A stretch of 34,518 nt of DNA. Source: Paracoccaceae bacterium (GTDB taxonomy: Bacteria; Pseudomonadota; Alphaproteobacteria; Rhodobacterales; Rhodobacteraceae). Shown here piece by piece: positions 1-7,782 of the stretch (position 1 is the stretch's first letter; each line of letters starts with the position of its first letter). The position numbers were made by a program, and so were the translations under genes. The notes under the pieces were generated by a model, which worked only from the letters and a program-made list of their open reading frames with translations, was not told the origin of the DNA and ran no database searches. The stretch lies in NCBI GenBank assembly GCA_007126375.1, contig SLBI01000133.1:1-34518 (forward strand), written 5' to 3'.

Positions 1-2
1 GG

Positions 3-113
3 CATGCCAGCCGCAAGGACCGGGCGGGACACTTCGTCAACGACCGTGCACCCCGGCCGCGCCAAAGGCGGGCGCAGCCTGCGGGCGCGGCGCAGCTGCG
101 TTTCGATCTGTGA
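3..113 (+). CDS. Possible C-terminal end of a gene entering from upstream
   Basis: An open frame enters from the left edge and stops at TGA 111-113, giving about 36 residues that end in LRFDL. Third-position GC is high, but another frame over the same bases is just as GC-rich, so coding is not established. No family is recognised. It would lie about 75 bases ahead of the DUF2256 gene in the same direction. Confidence 0.22.
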   Translation, partial: HASRKDRAGHFVNDRAPRPRQRRAQPAGAAQLRFDL

Positions 114-186
114 AGGTCGGAGAGGGCGGCCGTGTCCGTCGGCGCGCCGGCGATGTGCCGGCCGCCGGCCGGCCCCGGAGGAGCCG

Positions 187-360
187 ATGCCACGTGGCAT
201 GAGAAAGCAGCATCTGCCGACGAAAACCTGCGCGAGCTGTGGACGGCCATTCGCCTGGCGCAGGAAATGGGCGCGGGTCTGGCAAGAGGTGCGCCATTGC
301 TCGGACCGCTGCCGGCGCGAGGGGAGGGCGGCCGCGCGCGGCAGGGTGCCGCCGGAATAG
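187..360 (+). CDS. DUF2256 zinc-ribbon-like small protein
   Basis: A 57-residue basic protein with a CxxC pair near residues 14-17 and a CxxxC pair (CSDRC) about 20 residues later. Between them is the tryptophan-rich stretch with RPFAWRRKW that marks DUF2256. Four cysteines in this arrangement suggest a zinc ribbon; the biochemical role of the family is unknown. The start at 187 follows a GGAGGAG tract (177-183). An internal ATG at 199 (MRKQH) would be about 16 bases from that tract and is the main alternative. In other proteobacteria such genes are often found near photolyase/cryptochrome genes, but none is visible here. It is followed after about 100 bases by the PuuD-like gene. Confidence 0.82.
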   Translation: MPRGMRKQHLPTKTCASCGRPFAWRRKWARVWQEVRHCSDRCRREGRAAARGRVPPE

Positions 361-465
361 GCGCGCGGGAGGGTGGCTTCGAGGCGCCCCCGCGCACGGA
401 TGCGGCAGGGCTTCACGCCGGCGCTCTGCCACGGTATCGTGACGAAACTTCCTGCAGGCGGGATC

Positions 466-1242
466 ATGGCACGCCCCATCATCGGCATCATCGGCAACAG
501 CCACATGATCAACGACGAGTATCCGGCCCATGCCTGCGGCCGGATGAACTGCGAGGCGGTCGCCGAGGTTGCCGATTGCGTACCGCTGGTGATACCGGCC
601 GACCCGCGGCTGGTGCAGGTGCCGGAACTGCTGGACCTCTGCGCCGGTTTCCTGCTGACCGGCGGCCGACCCAATGTGCACCCCGAGGAATACGGCGAGC
701 TCGAGACCGAGGCGCATGGTGCCTTCGACCGGGCGCGCGATGCGGTGGTGCTGCCCCTGATCCGCGCCTGCGTCGAACGGGGACAGCCCTTCTTCGGCGT
801 CTGCCGCGGTTTTCAGGAGGTCAATGTTGCGATGGGCGGGACGCTTCATCCGGAAGTCCGCGATCTGCCGGGCCGAATGAATCACCGCATGCCTCCTGAC
901 GGGACGCTGGAAGAGAAGTTCGCCCTGCGCCATCCCGTGCGCTTCGCGACCGGGGGTGTTTTCCATCGGCTTCTCGGCGCCGAGGAGGTGATGACCAATT
1001 CGCTGCACGGGCAGGGGATAAAGACCGCCGGCGCACGCATCAGGTTGGAAGGCCATGCTCCGGACGGCACGCCCGAGGCGCTGGTGGTTGCCGGCGCTAC
1101 GGGTTTCACGCTATCGGTGCAGTGGCACCCCGAATGGAACGCCGGCGCCGATCCGGTGTCGCGGCCGCTCTTCGCGGCTTTCGGCGCGGCGACGCATGCC
1201 TGGGCCGAGGGCCGGTGCCTGCGGCCGGCGTTGAGCGCCTGA
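466..1242 (+). CDS. Gamma-glutamyl-gamma-aminobutyrate hydrolase-like class I glutamine amidotransferase (peptidase C26, PuuD family)
   Basis: A 258-residue cytosolic protein of the peptidase C26 family. The nucleophile is Cys113 in FFGVCRGFQEVNV, which matches the family pattern GxCRGxQxxNVxxGG. The histidine/glutamate pair is His221 and Glu223 in QWHPEW. PuuD enzymes cleave the gamma-glutamyl link of gamma-glutamyl-GABA in putrescine breakdown, but the same fold also acts on other gamma-glutamyl amides, and no other puu gene lies beside it. The start at 466 (MARPIIGIIG) is chosen because the family begins with this first beta strand and no homologous sequence precedes it. The ribosome site is weak (AGGCGGG). 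The gene converges on the end of the sox operon. Confidence 0.86.
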   Translation: MARPIIGIIGNSHMINDEYPAHACGRMNCEAVAEVADCVPLVIPADPRLVQVPELLDLCAGFLLTGGRPNVHPEEYGELETEAHGAFDRARDAVVLPLIRACVERGQPFFGVCRGFQEVNVAMGGTLHPEVRDLPGRMNHRMPPDGTLEEKFALRHPVRFATGGVFHRLLGAEEVMTNSLHGQGIKTAGARIRLEGHAPDGTPEALVVAGATGFTLSVQWHPEWNAGADPVSRPLFAAFGAATHAWAEGRCLRPALSA

Positions 1243-1370
1243 AGTCTGGCCGGCCCGAAGGCACGGGCGGTGCCGCGGCGTTCGACGCGACCTTGATGAG
1301 GGACTGACAGTGATCTTCGGCATCGCCTCGACCGCGTGGAGGTCGAGCACGCGCGACCCGGCAGCCGGGT
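1223..1370 (+). terminator. GC-rich hairpins at the convergent puuD-like/soxD junction
   Basis: GGCCGGC (1223-1229) pairs perfectly with GCCGGCC (1249-1255), and the stop codon of the amidotransferase lies in the loop. A second hairpin, ACCCGG-CAG-CCGGGT, sits at 1356-1370 and is followed by only two more T. Neither has a real U tract. These are plausible ends for the two converging transcripts, but in DNA this GC-rich such stems also arise by chance. The remainder of 1243-1442 holds no supported gene. Confidence 0.3.
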
Positions 1371-1442
1371 TTCCATACGATGGCCGCGCCCATGCCCAGC
1401 GGCGATGCTGCAAGCGCTGAGCCACGCAGCGCGGCAAGGCCA

Positions 1443-2114
1443 TCAGTCGATCCGCGCACCCGGGCTGTCATCCTCGGGCGTGACGTCCAGCACGACGGCC
1501 CGCATGGTTATCTGAGCCGCGCCCGCGCCACAGTCGGACATGCACGGCGCCTCCCAGAAATGCGACTCGGCTGTTTCGCGGTCGTCTGGAAAGAACCCGC
1601 CCGCGTTCGGCATCTCGATCCGGCCGACGTTCTCGTGGCTGAGTTCGAAGTCATCGTCCAGCACGACATCGCCCAGCCAGAGGATATAGGCGGAGATTGC
1701 ATAGACCTCGTCGGGCGTGAGCGACTGCGCATAGCCGAAGGGCATGGAACGATTGATGTAATCGACAAGGATCGACGCATAAGGCCAGTAGGAGCCTACG
1801 GTCTTGATCGGATCGTGGCTGGCGAGCGAACCCGTGCCGCCCGCAAGCTGCGGCCAGCGGCCCGCCCCCTCGCCGAAATCGCCGTGACAGACGGCGCAAT
1901 ACATCACGAACAGATCCTCGCCTTCGGCCACCGTGCCGCGGCCCTCGGGCGCGCCGGTGCCGTCGGGCAGGATGTCGATCGCCCAGCCGGCGATTTCCTC
2001 CGCCGTCGCCTCGCGGCCGATACCGGACAGGTCGAACATGGTGGCATCCAGCGCCAGCGCCGGCGCGGCGACGCAGAGTCCGACCAGCGGCAGAAGGTTA
2101 CGAAACCTCGACAT
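1443..2114 (-). CDS. soxD: SoxD-type cytochrome c, single-haem form (sulfur dehydrogenase subunit)
   Basis: A 223-residue periplasmic cytochrome c. Residues 1-22 are a Sec signal peptide ending ALALD. The haem site is CAVCH, followed by the SoxD-like stretches GRWPQLAGG, KTVGSYWPYAS and MPFGYAQSLTPDE, then GFFPDDR and a C-terminal PCMSDC. SoxD takes electrons from the molybdenum subunit SoxC during oxidation of the sulfane sulfur held on SoxY. Paracoccus SoxD is a longer di-haem protein; this one ends after the first haem domain. The start at 2114 gives the signal peptide and overlaps the end of soxC by 17 bases, so the two are translationally coupled. It is the last gene of the operon. Confidence 0.9.
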   Translation of the reverse strand: MSRFRNLLPLVGLCVAAPALALDATMFDLSGIGREATAEEIAGWAIDILPDGTGAPEGRGTVAEGEDLFVMYCAVCHGDFGEGAGRWPQLAGGTGSLASHDPIKTVGSYWPYASILVDYINRSMPFGYAQSLTPDEVYAISAYILWLGDVVLDDDFELSHENVGRIEMPNAGGFFPDDRETAESHFWEAPCMSDCGAGAAQITMRAVVLDVTPEDDSPGARID

Positions 2115-3366
2115 TCTCGACCTCTCCGCTCGGAGCGACATGCCAGGTCTGGATGCCGTTCTGATGATAGATGGAGTTTTCGCCACGCACGGCGCGCAAG
2201 GCGTCCTTGGTGGGCTGGACATAGCCCGTCTCGTCCGTCGCGCGGGATTGCAGCAGCAGCGGCCGGCCGTCCCAGTCGAACTCGAAGTAGAAACGCGTCA
2301 GCGCCTTGTCCCAGACAGGCCCGTCCAGCCGCGCGTGCTGCCAGTTGCGCCCGCCGTCGAGGCTGACATCGACACCCGCGATCCTGCCCCGTCCCGACCA
2401 GGCCAGGCCCGAAAGGACGGTGAAGCCGCCGGCATGGTTGATCGGCGCCTGGGGCGAGGGCGAGGTGATCACCGATTTGGCGTCCATCACGAAGGTGAAC
2501 TTGCGGGCGTTCCCGTCCGCCATGAGGTCGGTGTATTTCGACGTCTCCTCGCGGTGATACCAGGGCCGGTCACCCACGGCGATGCGGCGCAGCCATTTCA
2601 CCCACATGTTCGCCTCCCAGCCGGGGATGACGGCACGGACGGGATAGCCGTTCTCGGGGCGCAGCATCTCGCCGTTCATCCGCCAGGCGATGAGCACGTC
2701 GTCGAGTGCCTTCTGCATGGGAACGGAGCGCGTCATGGCCGCAGCATCGGCGCCCTCGAGCAGCAGCCATTCGGCGTTCGGCTTCAGCCCGGCCATCTCC
2801 AGCAGCAGGCGCAGTGGCGTGCCAGTATACATCACGCAATGCACCATGCCGTGGGTGAACTGCGCGCCGTTAAGCTGCGCGCCGCGCCATTCCATTCCCG
2901 AATTGGCCGCGCATTCGCAGAAATAGGGGACGTTGACGCGCGGCAGACGCATCAGATCCTCCATGGTGAAGATCAGCGGCTTGTCGACGAGGCCGTGGAT
3001 CATCAGCCTGTGATCGACCGGGTCCACTTCGGCGATGCCGGCGTGGTGCCGCTCGAAGCAGAGCCCGTTCGGGGTGATCGAGCCGTCGAGGGCGTGGATC
3101 GGCGTGAAGCTGACCGAGCTTTCGCGCGAGGCGGTAAGCCACTGCACGTCGCGCCGGATCACATGCGCCTCGTGCTCGGACGGCTTGCCATAGGCGCGCA
3201 CCGCCACCCCGTCGCCGAGGAACTGCGACCATTCGGGGACTTTGGGGGGCTGGTTCGCCGGGTTGCCCGGGGAGGCGCCGGAGTTCGCCAGTGCCGGCGC
3301 AGCGACAAGCGCGCCGCCGGCCCCGATCAGAAAGCGGCGGCGGTTCGGGATCGGGGTGTCGGTCAT
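2098..3366 (-). CDS. soxC: Sulfur dehydrogenase molybdenum subunit SoxC
   Basis: A 422-residue member of the sulfite oxidase molybdopterin family. A Tat signal (NRRRFLIG, arginines 9-11) ends near ALANSG, as expected for a protein folded with its cofactor before export. Cys152 in ECAANSGMEW is the expected molybdenum ligand. The central molybdopterin domain (about residues 110-290, with TGTPLRLLLEMAG and GWEANMWVKWL) is followed by the dimerisation domain (about 300-410, including GVDVSLDGGRNW). With SoxD it oxidises SoxY-bound sulfane sulfur, releasing six electrons. It starts 24 bases after soxB stops. The length is normal for SoxC, and the surrounding sox genes exclude a generic sulfite oxidase. 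Confidence 0.95.
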   Translation of the reverse strand: MTDTPIPNRRRFLIGAGGALVAAPALANSGASPGNPANQPPKVPEWSQFLGDGVAVRAYGKPSEHEAHVIRRDVQWLTASRESSVSFTPIHALDGSITPNGLCFERHHAGIAEVDPVDHRLMIHGLVDKPLIFTMEDLMRLPRVNVPYFCECAANSGMEWRGAQLNGAQFTHGMVHCVMYTGTPLRLLLEMAGLKPNAEWLLLEGADAAAMTRSVPMQKALDDVLIAWRMNGEMLRPENGYPVRAVIPGWEANMWVKWLRRIAVGDRPWYHREETSKYTDLMADGNARKFTFVMDAKSVITSPSPQAPINHAGGFTVLSGLAWSGRGRIAGVDVSLDGGRNWQHARLDGPVWDKALTRFYFEFDWDGRPLLLQSRATDETGYVQPTKDALRAVRGENSIYHQNGIQTWHVAPSGEVENVEVS

Positions 3367-3390
3367 GCTGTCGCCTCCTGCTGCGAGCCC

Positions 3391-5073
3391 TCAGGCACCC
3401 GTCACGCGCACATGGCTGCCACCCCCGGGGGCGACCGGGCCGTGATCGCGCAGATGGTCGAACACCACATCCCAGATCGGTGGTCCCGTGGTGCCCGCGT
3501 TCACGCTGGCCCAGCCGGCGACGGCATAGTCGCGCCCCGACTCGATCGCCTCGCCGGTTCGCAGAAGCGTCATGTCGCTGATGCGCCGGCCCATTGCCGC
3601 GCCCACATCGATGGAGAAGCCGAGGCCGCCGACGCGCACCATATCGCCGCCCTGCTGGAAATAGGGGTCGGGATTGAACAGGTTGTCGGCGACATCCTCG
3701 AGCACTTCGTGCAGCCGCGCGCCGGTCATCGTCATGCGGTAGCATTCGGGATAGGTCATTGCCGTGGCATTGTAGACATCCTCGGCGGTGATCTCGCCCG
3801 GCAACACCGACGCCCCCCATCGAAAGCCGGGAGACAGGGCGATCTCGGCGTCGCGCTGCGACAGCATCGCGTCGCATATGACGTCGTCGAAGGTGCCGTT
3901 GAAGTTGCCGCGGCGGTAGAGCAGCGTGTCGGTCTCGCCCACCACGCGGCGCAGGTGCACTTCGTGCGGGGCGCGCATCTCGGCGATGGCGGCAGACATC
4001 TCCGGCTCTGGGGAAATGACGTCGGAGAAGACCGGGATCAGGCGAAAGCCCCAACCCTGCACTTCGCCGTTGCGCACATCGAGATCCAGCCGGCCGACGA
4101 ATTTTCCGTGGCTGCCCGAAGCGACCACCAACGTGCGGCCGACCTGCACCGGCTCGGGCAGCGCATCATGTGTGTGGCCGGTCAGGATGACGTCGATTCC
4201 CGCGACACGCCCGGCCAGCTTTCGATCCACATCGAAGCCGTTGTGCGAGAGCACGACAACCACTTCGGCGCCGGCCGAACGGGCCGCTTCGACGCTCGCG
4301 CGCAATTCTCCCTCGCGGATGCCGAAGGACCAGTCCGGGACCATCCAGCGCGGATTGGCAATGGGGGTATAGGGGAAGGCCTGGCCGATCACCGCAATGC
4401 GGGTGCCGGCACGTTCGAAATGGGCTGTGCCGTCAAAGACGGGATCGCCCCATGCCGTGTCGCGGATGTTCTGCGCGAGGAAGGGAAAACCGAGTTGTGC
4501 GACCAGCTCCTCCACGCGCCGCTGCCCGAGGGTGAATTCCCAGTGACCGACCATCGCGTCGGGCGAGAGGCGGGCCAGCAGTGCCACCATGTCCTGGCCC
4601 GCGGTTTCCAGCGCGGTGTAGCTGTTCTGCCAACTGTCGCCACTGTCGAGCAGCAGGCAGTTCCCGGCCCCGCGCTCTGCCCGGATTGCGGCGATGACCG
4701 TGGCGATGCGGTCCAGCCCGCCCATCGGCCCGTAGCTGCGGGCAAGGTCGGTGAAATCGGGGTAGGCCAGCGCATGGGCCAGTGCCGAACCCGCGGCGAT
4801 GCCGTAGCGTGCCAGAAGGTCGTGGCCGGTCAGGTGCGGCACCAGACCGCGCACCTCGCCCACGCCAAGGTTCCATGAGGGTTCGCGGAAGTGGATCGGC
4901 CGCAGTTGGGCGTGAATGTCCGACAGGTGGATCAGCGTCAGGCGCCCAACCGGCGGCATGTCCAGGAGGCCCTGCTGGCTCAACGCCTCCTTCCCGAAGG
5001 CCGGGCGCCAGCCCATCGGCAAAACTGCCGACAGCGCGGCCGTGCGTTGCAAAAAATCGCGACGGGTCGTCAT
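3391..5073 (-). CDS. soxB: SoxB, S-sulfosulfanyl-L-cysteine sulfohydrolase (thiosulfohydrolase)
   Basis: A 560-residue periplasmic binuclear-metal enzyme of the metallophosphatase/5'-nucleotidase fold. It hydrolyses the terminal sulfonate from SoxY-bound thiosulfate. A Tat signal (TTRRDFLQ) is at the N terminus. Metal-ligand motifs are SDIHAQL (Asp52, His54), DSGDSWQNS, GHWEFTLG (His177) and GHTHD. The C-terminal half holds the 5'-nucleotidase C domain (NGTFDDVICDAM, PGEITAEDVYN). The family motif is usually recalled as GHWEFTYG; here Tyr is replaced by Leu. The start at 5073 places the twin arginine at residues 4-5; an upstream start would add an unlikely leader. In Paracoccus soxA lies between soxZ and soxB, but here only 104 bases do. 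Confidence 0.96.
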   Translation of the reverse strand: MTTRRDFLQRTAALSAVLPMGWRPAFGKEALSQQGLLDMPPVGRLTLIHLSDIHAQLRPIHFREPSWNLGVGEVRGLVPHLTGHDLLARYGIAAGSALAHALAYPDFTDLARSYGPMGGLDRIATVIAAIRAERGAGNCLLLDSGDSWQNSYTALETAGQDMVALLARLSPDAMVGHWEFTLGQRRVEELVAQLGFPFLAQNIRDTAWGDPVFDGTAHFERAGTRIAVIGQAFPYTPIANPRWMVPDWSFGIREGELRASVEAARSAGAEVVVVLSHNGFDVDRKLAGRVAGIDVILTGHTHDALPEPVQVGRTLVVASGSHGKFVGRLDLDVRNGEVQGWGFRLIPVFSDVISPEPEMSAAIAEMRAPHEVHLRRVVGETDTLLYRRGNFNGTFDDVICDAMLSQRDAEIALSPGFRWGASVLPGEITAEDVYNATAMTYPECYRMTMTGARLHEVLEDVADNLFNPDPYFQQGGDMVRVGGLGFSIDVGAAMGRRISDMTLLRTGEAIESGRDYAVAGWASVNAGTTGPPIWDVVFDHLRDHGPVAPGGGSHVRVTGA

Positions 5074-5112
5074 GGCTTCGATGGCTCCGTCGGATCGCGT
5101 CAAGCATGCGCC

Positions 5113-5156
5113 GCCCTCAGCTGGCGCAGGGCAATTGTCCGGCACGCACTGGCCGG
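5113..5156 (-). other. Two short hairpins between soxZ and soxB
   Basis: GCCCT (5113-5117) pairs with AGGGC (5128-5132), and CCGGC (5139-5143) pairs with GCCGG (5152-5156). They fill the 104-base gap in which many operons carry soxA. They may act as RNA-processing or stability elements. Stems of five base pairs in this composition are weak evidence. Confidence 0.25.
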
Positions 5157-5177
5157 CGCGTCGCGCGGGCCGCGGGA

Positions 5178-5507
5178 TCAGGAAACCGTGATGGCTTCCT
5201 CGGCGGTGATCTCGAGCCCGTCGTCGGTCAGCCAGATCAGCCGCAGCGTGCCCGACCGCCGCGGCGCAACGTTGAACTGCATGTAGGGATTGGCCGAGAT
5301 CGCCGGTTCCATGGCCGCCTCGAAAACCACCTCGCCGTCGTATTCGGCGCGGAAGGTATGGATGATGTTGCGCGGAACCAGATTGCCGTCACCGTCGCGG
5401 CGATTGCCGGTTTCCATCGTGTGCGAGATCAGCGTGCGCACATCGATCACCTCGCCGGCCGAAATGTCCGTCGCGCTGAGGCGGATGCGCGGTCTTGGTG
5501 TCGACAT
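5178..5507 (-). CDS. soxZ: SoxZ, sulfur-carrier complex subunit
   Basis: A 109-residue protein of the SoxZ immunoglobulin-like fold. It shows the family pattern from PRIRLSATDISAGEVIDVRTLISH at the N terminus through NPYMQFNV to GTLRLIWLTDDG near the C terminus. It has no signal peptide, as usual for SoxZ, which is carried to the periplasm bound to Tat-exported SoxY. It supports SoxY as the platform carrying the sulfur substrate. The gene starts 39 bases after soxY ends, and the length is normal. Confidence 0.95.
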   Translation of the reverse strand: MSTPRPRIRLSATDISAGEVIDVRTLISHTMETGNRRDGDGNLVPRNIIHTFRAEYDGEVVFEAAMEPAISANPYMQFNVAPRRSGTLRLIWLTDDGLEITAEEAITVS

Positions 5508-5546
5508 CGGTCGTCTCCTCCCCGAGAGTTCTGCCGCGCCCAGCCC

Positions 5547-6005
5547 TCAGCCACCACAGCCGCCGATCGTGACCTTCACTTCGCGCACGTCCATGAAGAA
5601 GCTGCCGTCGCTCATCTCCGCCACGGCCAGAACATTCTGCGTGCCGCCCAGCCGAATGCGGGTGTTGGCCTGCGCAACTCCGGCCAGAGGCGAGAAGTGA
5701 AAGGTGGCAACGGCTGGTGAGGGGTTTCCGTCGGCAAGGATCATGAGACGGCGGACGTGATCCTCGTCGGTCATCGGGCTGTCGACGATGACGTTCATCG
5801 GCACCGCGTTCCCGTTTTCGGCGATTTCGGGCATGTCCAGCGCGACCCTGCCCATCTGCGGTTCCACCCCGCCGGTGAAGGCCAGCAACTGATCCCGGGC
5901 GTCGTTTGCGGCGGACGCAGGGCCGACGAACGCGCCGGTGGAGAGCATCGCGACAGCCGCACCGGCGACCGCAAGCGCCTGTCTGCGTGTGAGATCGACA
6001 TGCAT
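5547..6005 (-). CDS. soxY: SoxY, covalent sulfur-carrier protein
   Basis: A 152-residue protein. A Tat signal (LTRRQALAVAG, arginines 7-8, cleavage near GPASAAND) leads into the SoxY fold. The chain ends exactly in TIGGCGG, whose Cys150 is the swinging-arm residue carrying thiosulfate and sulfane intermediates. This C-terminal GGCGG is diagnostic. The start at 6005 is preceded by AAGGGAGGG and gives a complete Tat leader. It is the first gene of the visible sox operon, and its upstream region (6006-6503) carries a candidate promoter and a dyad. Confidence 0.96.
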   Translation of the reverse strand: MHVDLTRRQALAVAGAAVAMLSTGAFVGPASAANDARDQLLAFTGGVEPQMGRVALDMPEIAENGNAVPMNVIVDSPMTDEDHVRRLMILADGNPSPAVATFHFSPLAGVAQANTRIRLGGTQNVLAVAEMSDGSFFMDVREVKVTIGGCGG

Positions 6006-6097
6006 GGCGAATTCCCTCCCTTGTGCGCCCGGGTATTCGCGACAGCGGGCTTGGGCGCCCTGTCTCCACACCGCCGCGGCAGTGCAGGCCAAGCCAT

Positions 6098-6127
6098 CAC
6101 ATATGGCTCCGGACGCATCGGCGTCAA
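6098..6127 (-). promoter_or_regulatory. Candidate promoter for soxYZBCD
   Basis: Reading the minus strand, TTGACG (6127-6122) and TATGTG (6103-6098) are separated by 18 bases, about 90 bases ahead of the soxY start. This is a reasonable sigma-70-type match in a GC-rich background. No transcript data support it. The 6006-6503 interval between soxY and nrsF holds no convincing gene. Confidence 0.4.
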
Positions 6128-6142
6128 GCGTTTGCCTGCGCT

Positions 6143-6166
6143 TCGAGCAACAATATTCTGTTTCGA
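6143..6166 (-). promoter_or_regulatory. 24-bp dyad upstream of the sox promoter
   Basis: An imperfect palindrome has TCGA ends (6143-6146 and 6163-6166) and an AATATT centre (6152-6157); 16 of 24 positions are symmetric. It is the most AT-rich patch in the interval and lies 15 bases upstream of the candidate -35 box. TTCGAG is also directly repeated 20 bases apart (6142 and 6162), about two helical turns. It could be the site of an ArsR-type SoxR or another sulfur regulator; none is encoded in the window. Confidence 0.35.
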
Positions 6167-6503
6167 GCCCCCCCGGCGTAACAATGAAAATCAAGAGCTT
6201 GCCATGCACAGATTCCCGCACAAGCTGCCCTGACGGACGCGCGGGGGACGGTCGCAGCCGTCCATCAGCAGGCGACCGGTGCGAAAACGACACTCCTCGC
6301 GGCATCGATCGGGCAAGAGATACGCTGCGCGAGCCCCCTCGTCGAACGCCGCGCTGCTCGGCGGCCAGGCTTGCGCCTGGCCTTTCGGTCGCGCCTGGCG
6401 CGGCGGCGGAGGTCCGCACCGTCGTCATTGGCGGCGGCGGGCGGTCAATCGGCGGATGTGTTTCACGGCTGCCAAGGACCAGGGCCACCAGGATTCCGCG
6501 TCG

Positions 6504-7136
6504 TTACCAGCGCAGCAACCGCGCGCCGAGGAGCGCGCCCGTCAGCGCCACGAGGCCGATCCCGGCCGCATAGGCGGGCAGATAGAAAAGCACGGCGTCC
6601 TGATCGCAGTAGAGCGAGTAGATCGCCGCGCCGAAGCCCCCGGCAGCGAGGCCGGCCACGGCACCCGCGCGGGCAGGCCGAGCCGGCGCTCCGCTGCGCA
6701 GCGCCCAGAGCGCCGCGGCCAGCGGCAGCAGCGACAGCGCAGGAACGGACTGCAGACAGGTCCACAGGCTCGACCGTCCCATCTCGATGGCCAATGCCGC
6801 GCTGCCGTACCGCCAGAGCGCCATTGCAAAGACGGCCGCAGCGGCGGCGCCGAGGGCCGCCAATGCGACGCGGAGGGCCTTCGGCTGCGCCTCGGGGCGA
6901 CAAAGCTCGGCAGCGAGCCACAACGCCGCCGCCCCCAGCGCCAGCGGCACCAGGGTCTTTGCAACTGTTGTGCCGGTTAGTGCTGCTGCCAGCGCCTCTC
7001 GCGGTCCCCAGAAGGCGAACAGCGCCGCCAGCGCCAGCAGAAGCGCCGGAACGAGGCCGAGGGCAAGGCGTCGCTCGGGGCGAGGCCCCGGCGTGGTGTC
7101 GGCGGACAATGCCGCGATCAGATCCTCGGTCCTCAT
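6504..7136 (-). CDS. nrsF: NrsF/DUF1109 membrane anti-sigma factor
   Basis: A 210-residue protein with a short cytosolic N terminus ([13 protein letters not shown]) and about six hydrophobic segments, typical of DUF1109. Its start overlaps the stop of the sigma-factor gene as ATGA, so the two are translationally coupled. In Caulobacter, NrsF holds SigF inactive at the inner membrane until metal or oxidant stress. Cys127 and Cys177 lie 50 residues apart, the spacing I recall for the two cysteines reported as critical in the Caulobacter protein. A third cysteine is Cys79. The family assignment is firm; the stress it senses is inferred. Confidence 0.9.
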   Translation of the reverse strand: MRTEDLIAALSADTTPGPRPERRLALGLVPALLLALAALFAFWGPREALAAALTGTTVAKTLVPLALGAAALWLAAELCRPEAQPKALRVALAALGAAAAAVFAMALWRYGSAALAIEMGRSSLWTCLQSVPALSLLPLAAALWALRSGAPARPARAGAVAGLAAGGFGAAIYSLYCDQDAVLFYLPAYAAGIGLVALTGALLGARLLRW

Positions 7137-7687
7137 TCGATCATCCTTTCCCGCAACCGGGCGATCCTCTTCAATGCGCGATGCAGCGCCACCCGCACCG
7201 CGCCTTCGGTCATCTGCAGCCTTGCCCCGGTCTCGGCGACGCTTTCGCCGTCGAGACCGATCGCGCGGACGATCTCGGCCGCGCGGGGGTCGAGCCGACC
7301 GATGACCTTTTCCATGTCCCGCGCCACAAGCGGGTCCGGACCTTCGGGCGCCGGCAGGACCTCGGCCAGATGCTCCACCGGCAGTTCCACCCGCTGGCCG
7401 CGGGCCCGGAAGGCGTCGACCACCTTGTGCCGCGTCACCGCATAGAGCCACGGGCGCACCGGCGCATCCTCGCGCCATGTATGGCGTTTCAGATGCACCG
7501 CAAGAAGGACGTCCTGCACCACATCTTCACAGCCCTCGGCACCCAGCCTTGCGCCCCGAGCGCGCACGATGCCGCGGACCACAGGGGCAATTTCACGCAG
7601 AAGCCTCGCATAGGCAGCGCCATCGCCGCGGTTGGCCGCGCGCATCAGCGCCTCCCAGTCCGCCGAGCGGTTCGAATCCTTGTTCAC
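7133..7687 (-). CDS. sigF: ECF sigma factor, SigF-like (partner of NrsF/DUF1109)
   Basis: A 184-residue ECF sigma factor. Region 2 covers about residues 25-95 ([34 protein letters not shown]), and region 4 about 125-180, with the helix-turn-helix [28 protein letters not shown]. There is no C-terminal extension. The listed start is GTG 7687. A candidate self-recognised promoter ends at 7699, which leaves almost no leader and places the AAAGGA tract around the transcription start. An internal ATG at 7645, behind GGGAGG with 5-base spacing, would give 170 residues and is a serious alternative. The gene is divergent from the DUF2282 peptide, its likely target. Confidence 0.92.
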   Translation of the reverse strand: MNKDSNRSADWEALMRAANRGDGAAYARLLREIAPVVRGIVRARGARLGAEGCEDVVQDVLLAVHLKRHTWREDAPVRPWLYAVTRHKVVDAFRARGQRVELPVEHLAEVLPAPEGPDPLVARDMEKVIGRLDPRAAEIVRAIGLDGESVAETGARLQMTEGAVRVALHRALKRIARLRERMIE

Positions 7688-7698
7688 TCGGCGGTCCT

Positions 7699-7724
7699 TT
7701 CGCAGCGCGCCGCGGCACCGTTAC
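7699..7724 (-). promoter_or_regulatory. SigF-type promoter driving sigF-nrsF
   Basis: On the minus strand, GTAACG (7724-7719) is followed after exactly 16 bases by CGAA (7702-7699). This agrees with the Caulobacter SigF consensus as I recall it, GTAACC-N16-CGAA. Its position implies autoregulation of the sigma/anti-sigma pair. Confidence 0.68.
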
Positions 7725-7782
7725 AGCTTTCCGCCCCTTGCATTGCAGAAAACGCCGTCAGGGTCACGGCTGCGTGAGGCCG

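Noticed and set aside
1933-4878. A 981-codon open frame on the plus strand opposite soxB, soxC and soxD
   Set aside because: It lies entirely antisense to well-conserved sox genes, matches no family and is rich in His, Arg, Gln and Asp as expected for a shadow frame in GC-rich DNA.
5938-6573. A 211-codon plus-strand frame over the sox upstream region
   Set aside because: Overlaps soxY and nrsF antisense, has no ribosome site, and its composition and lack of motifs look non-coding.
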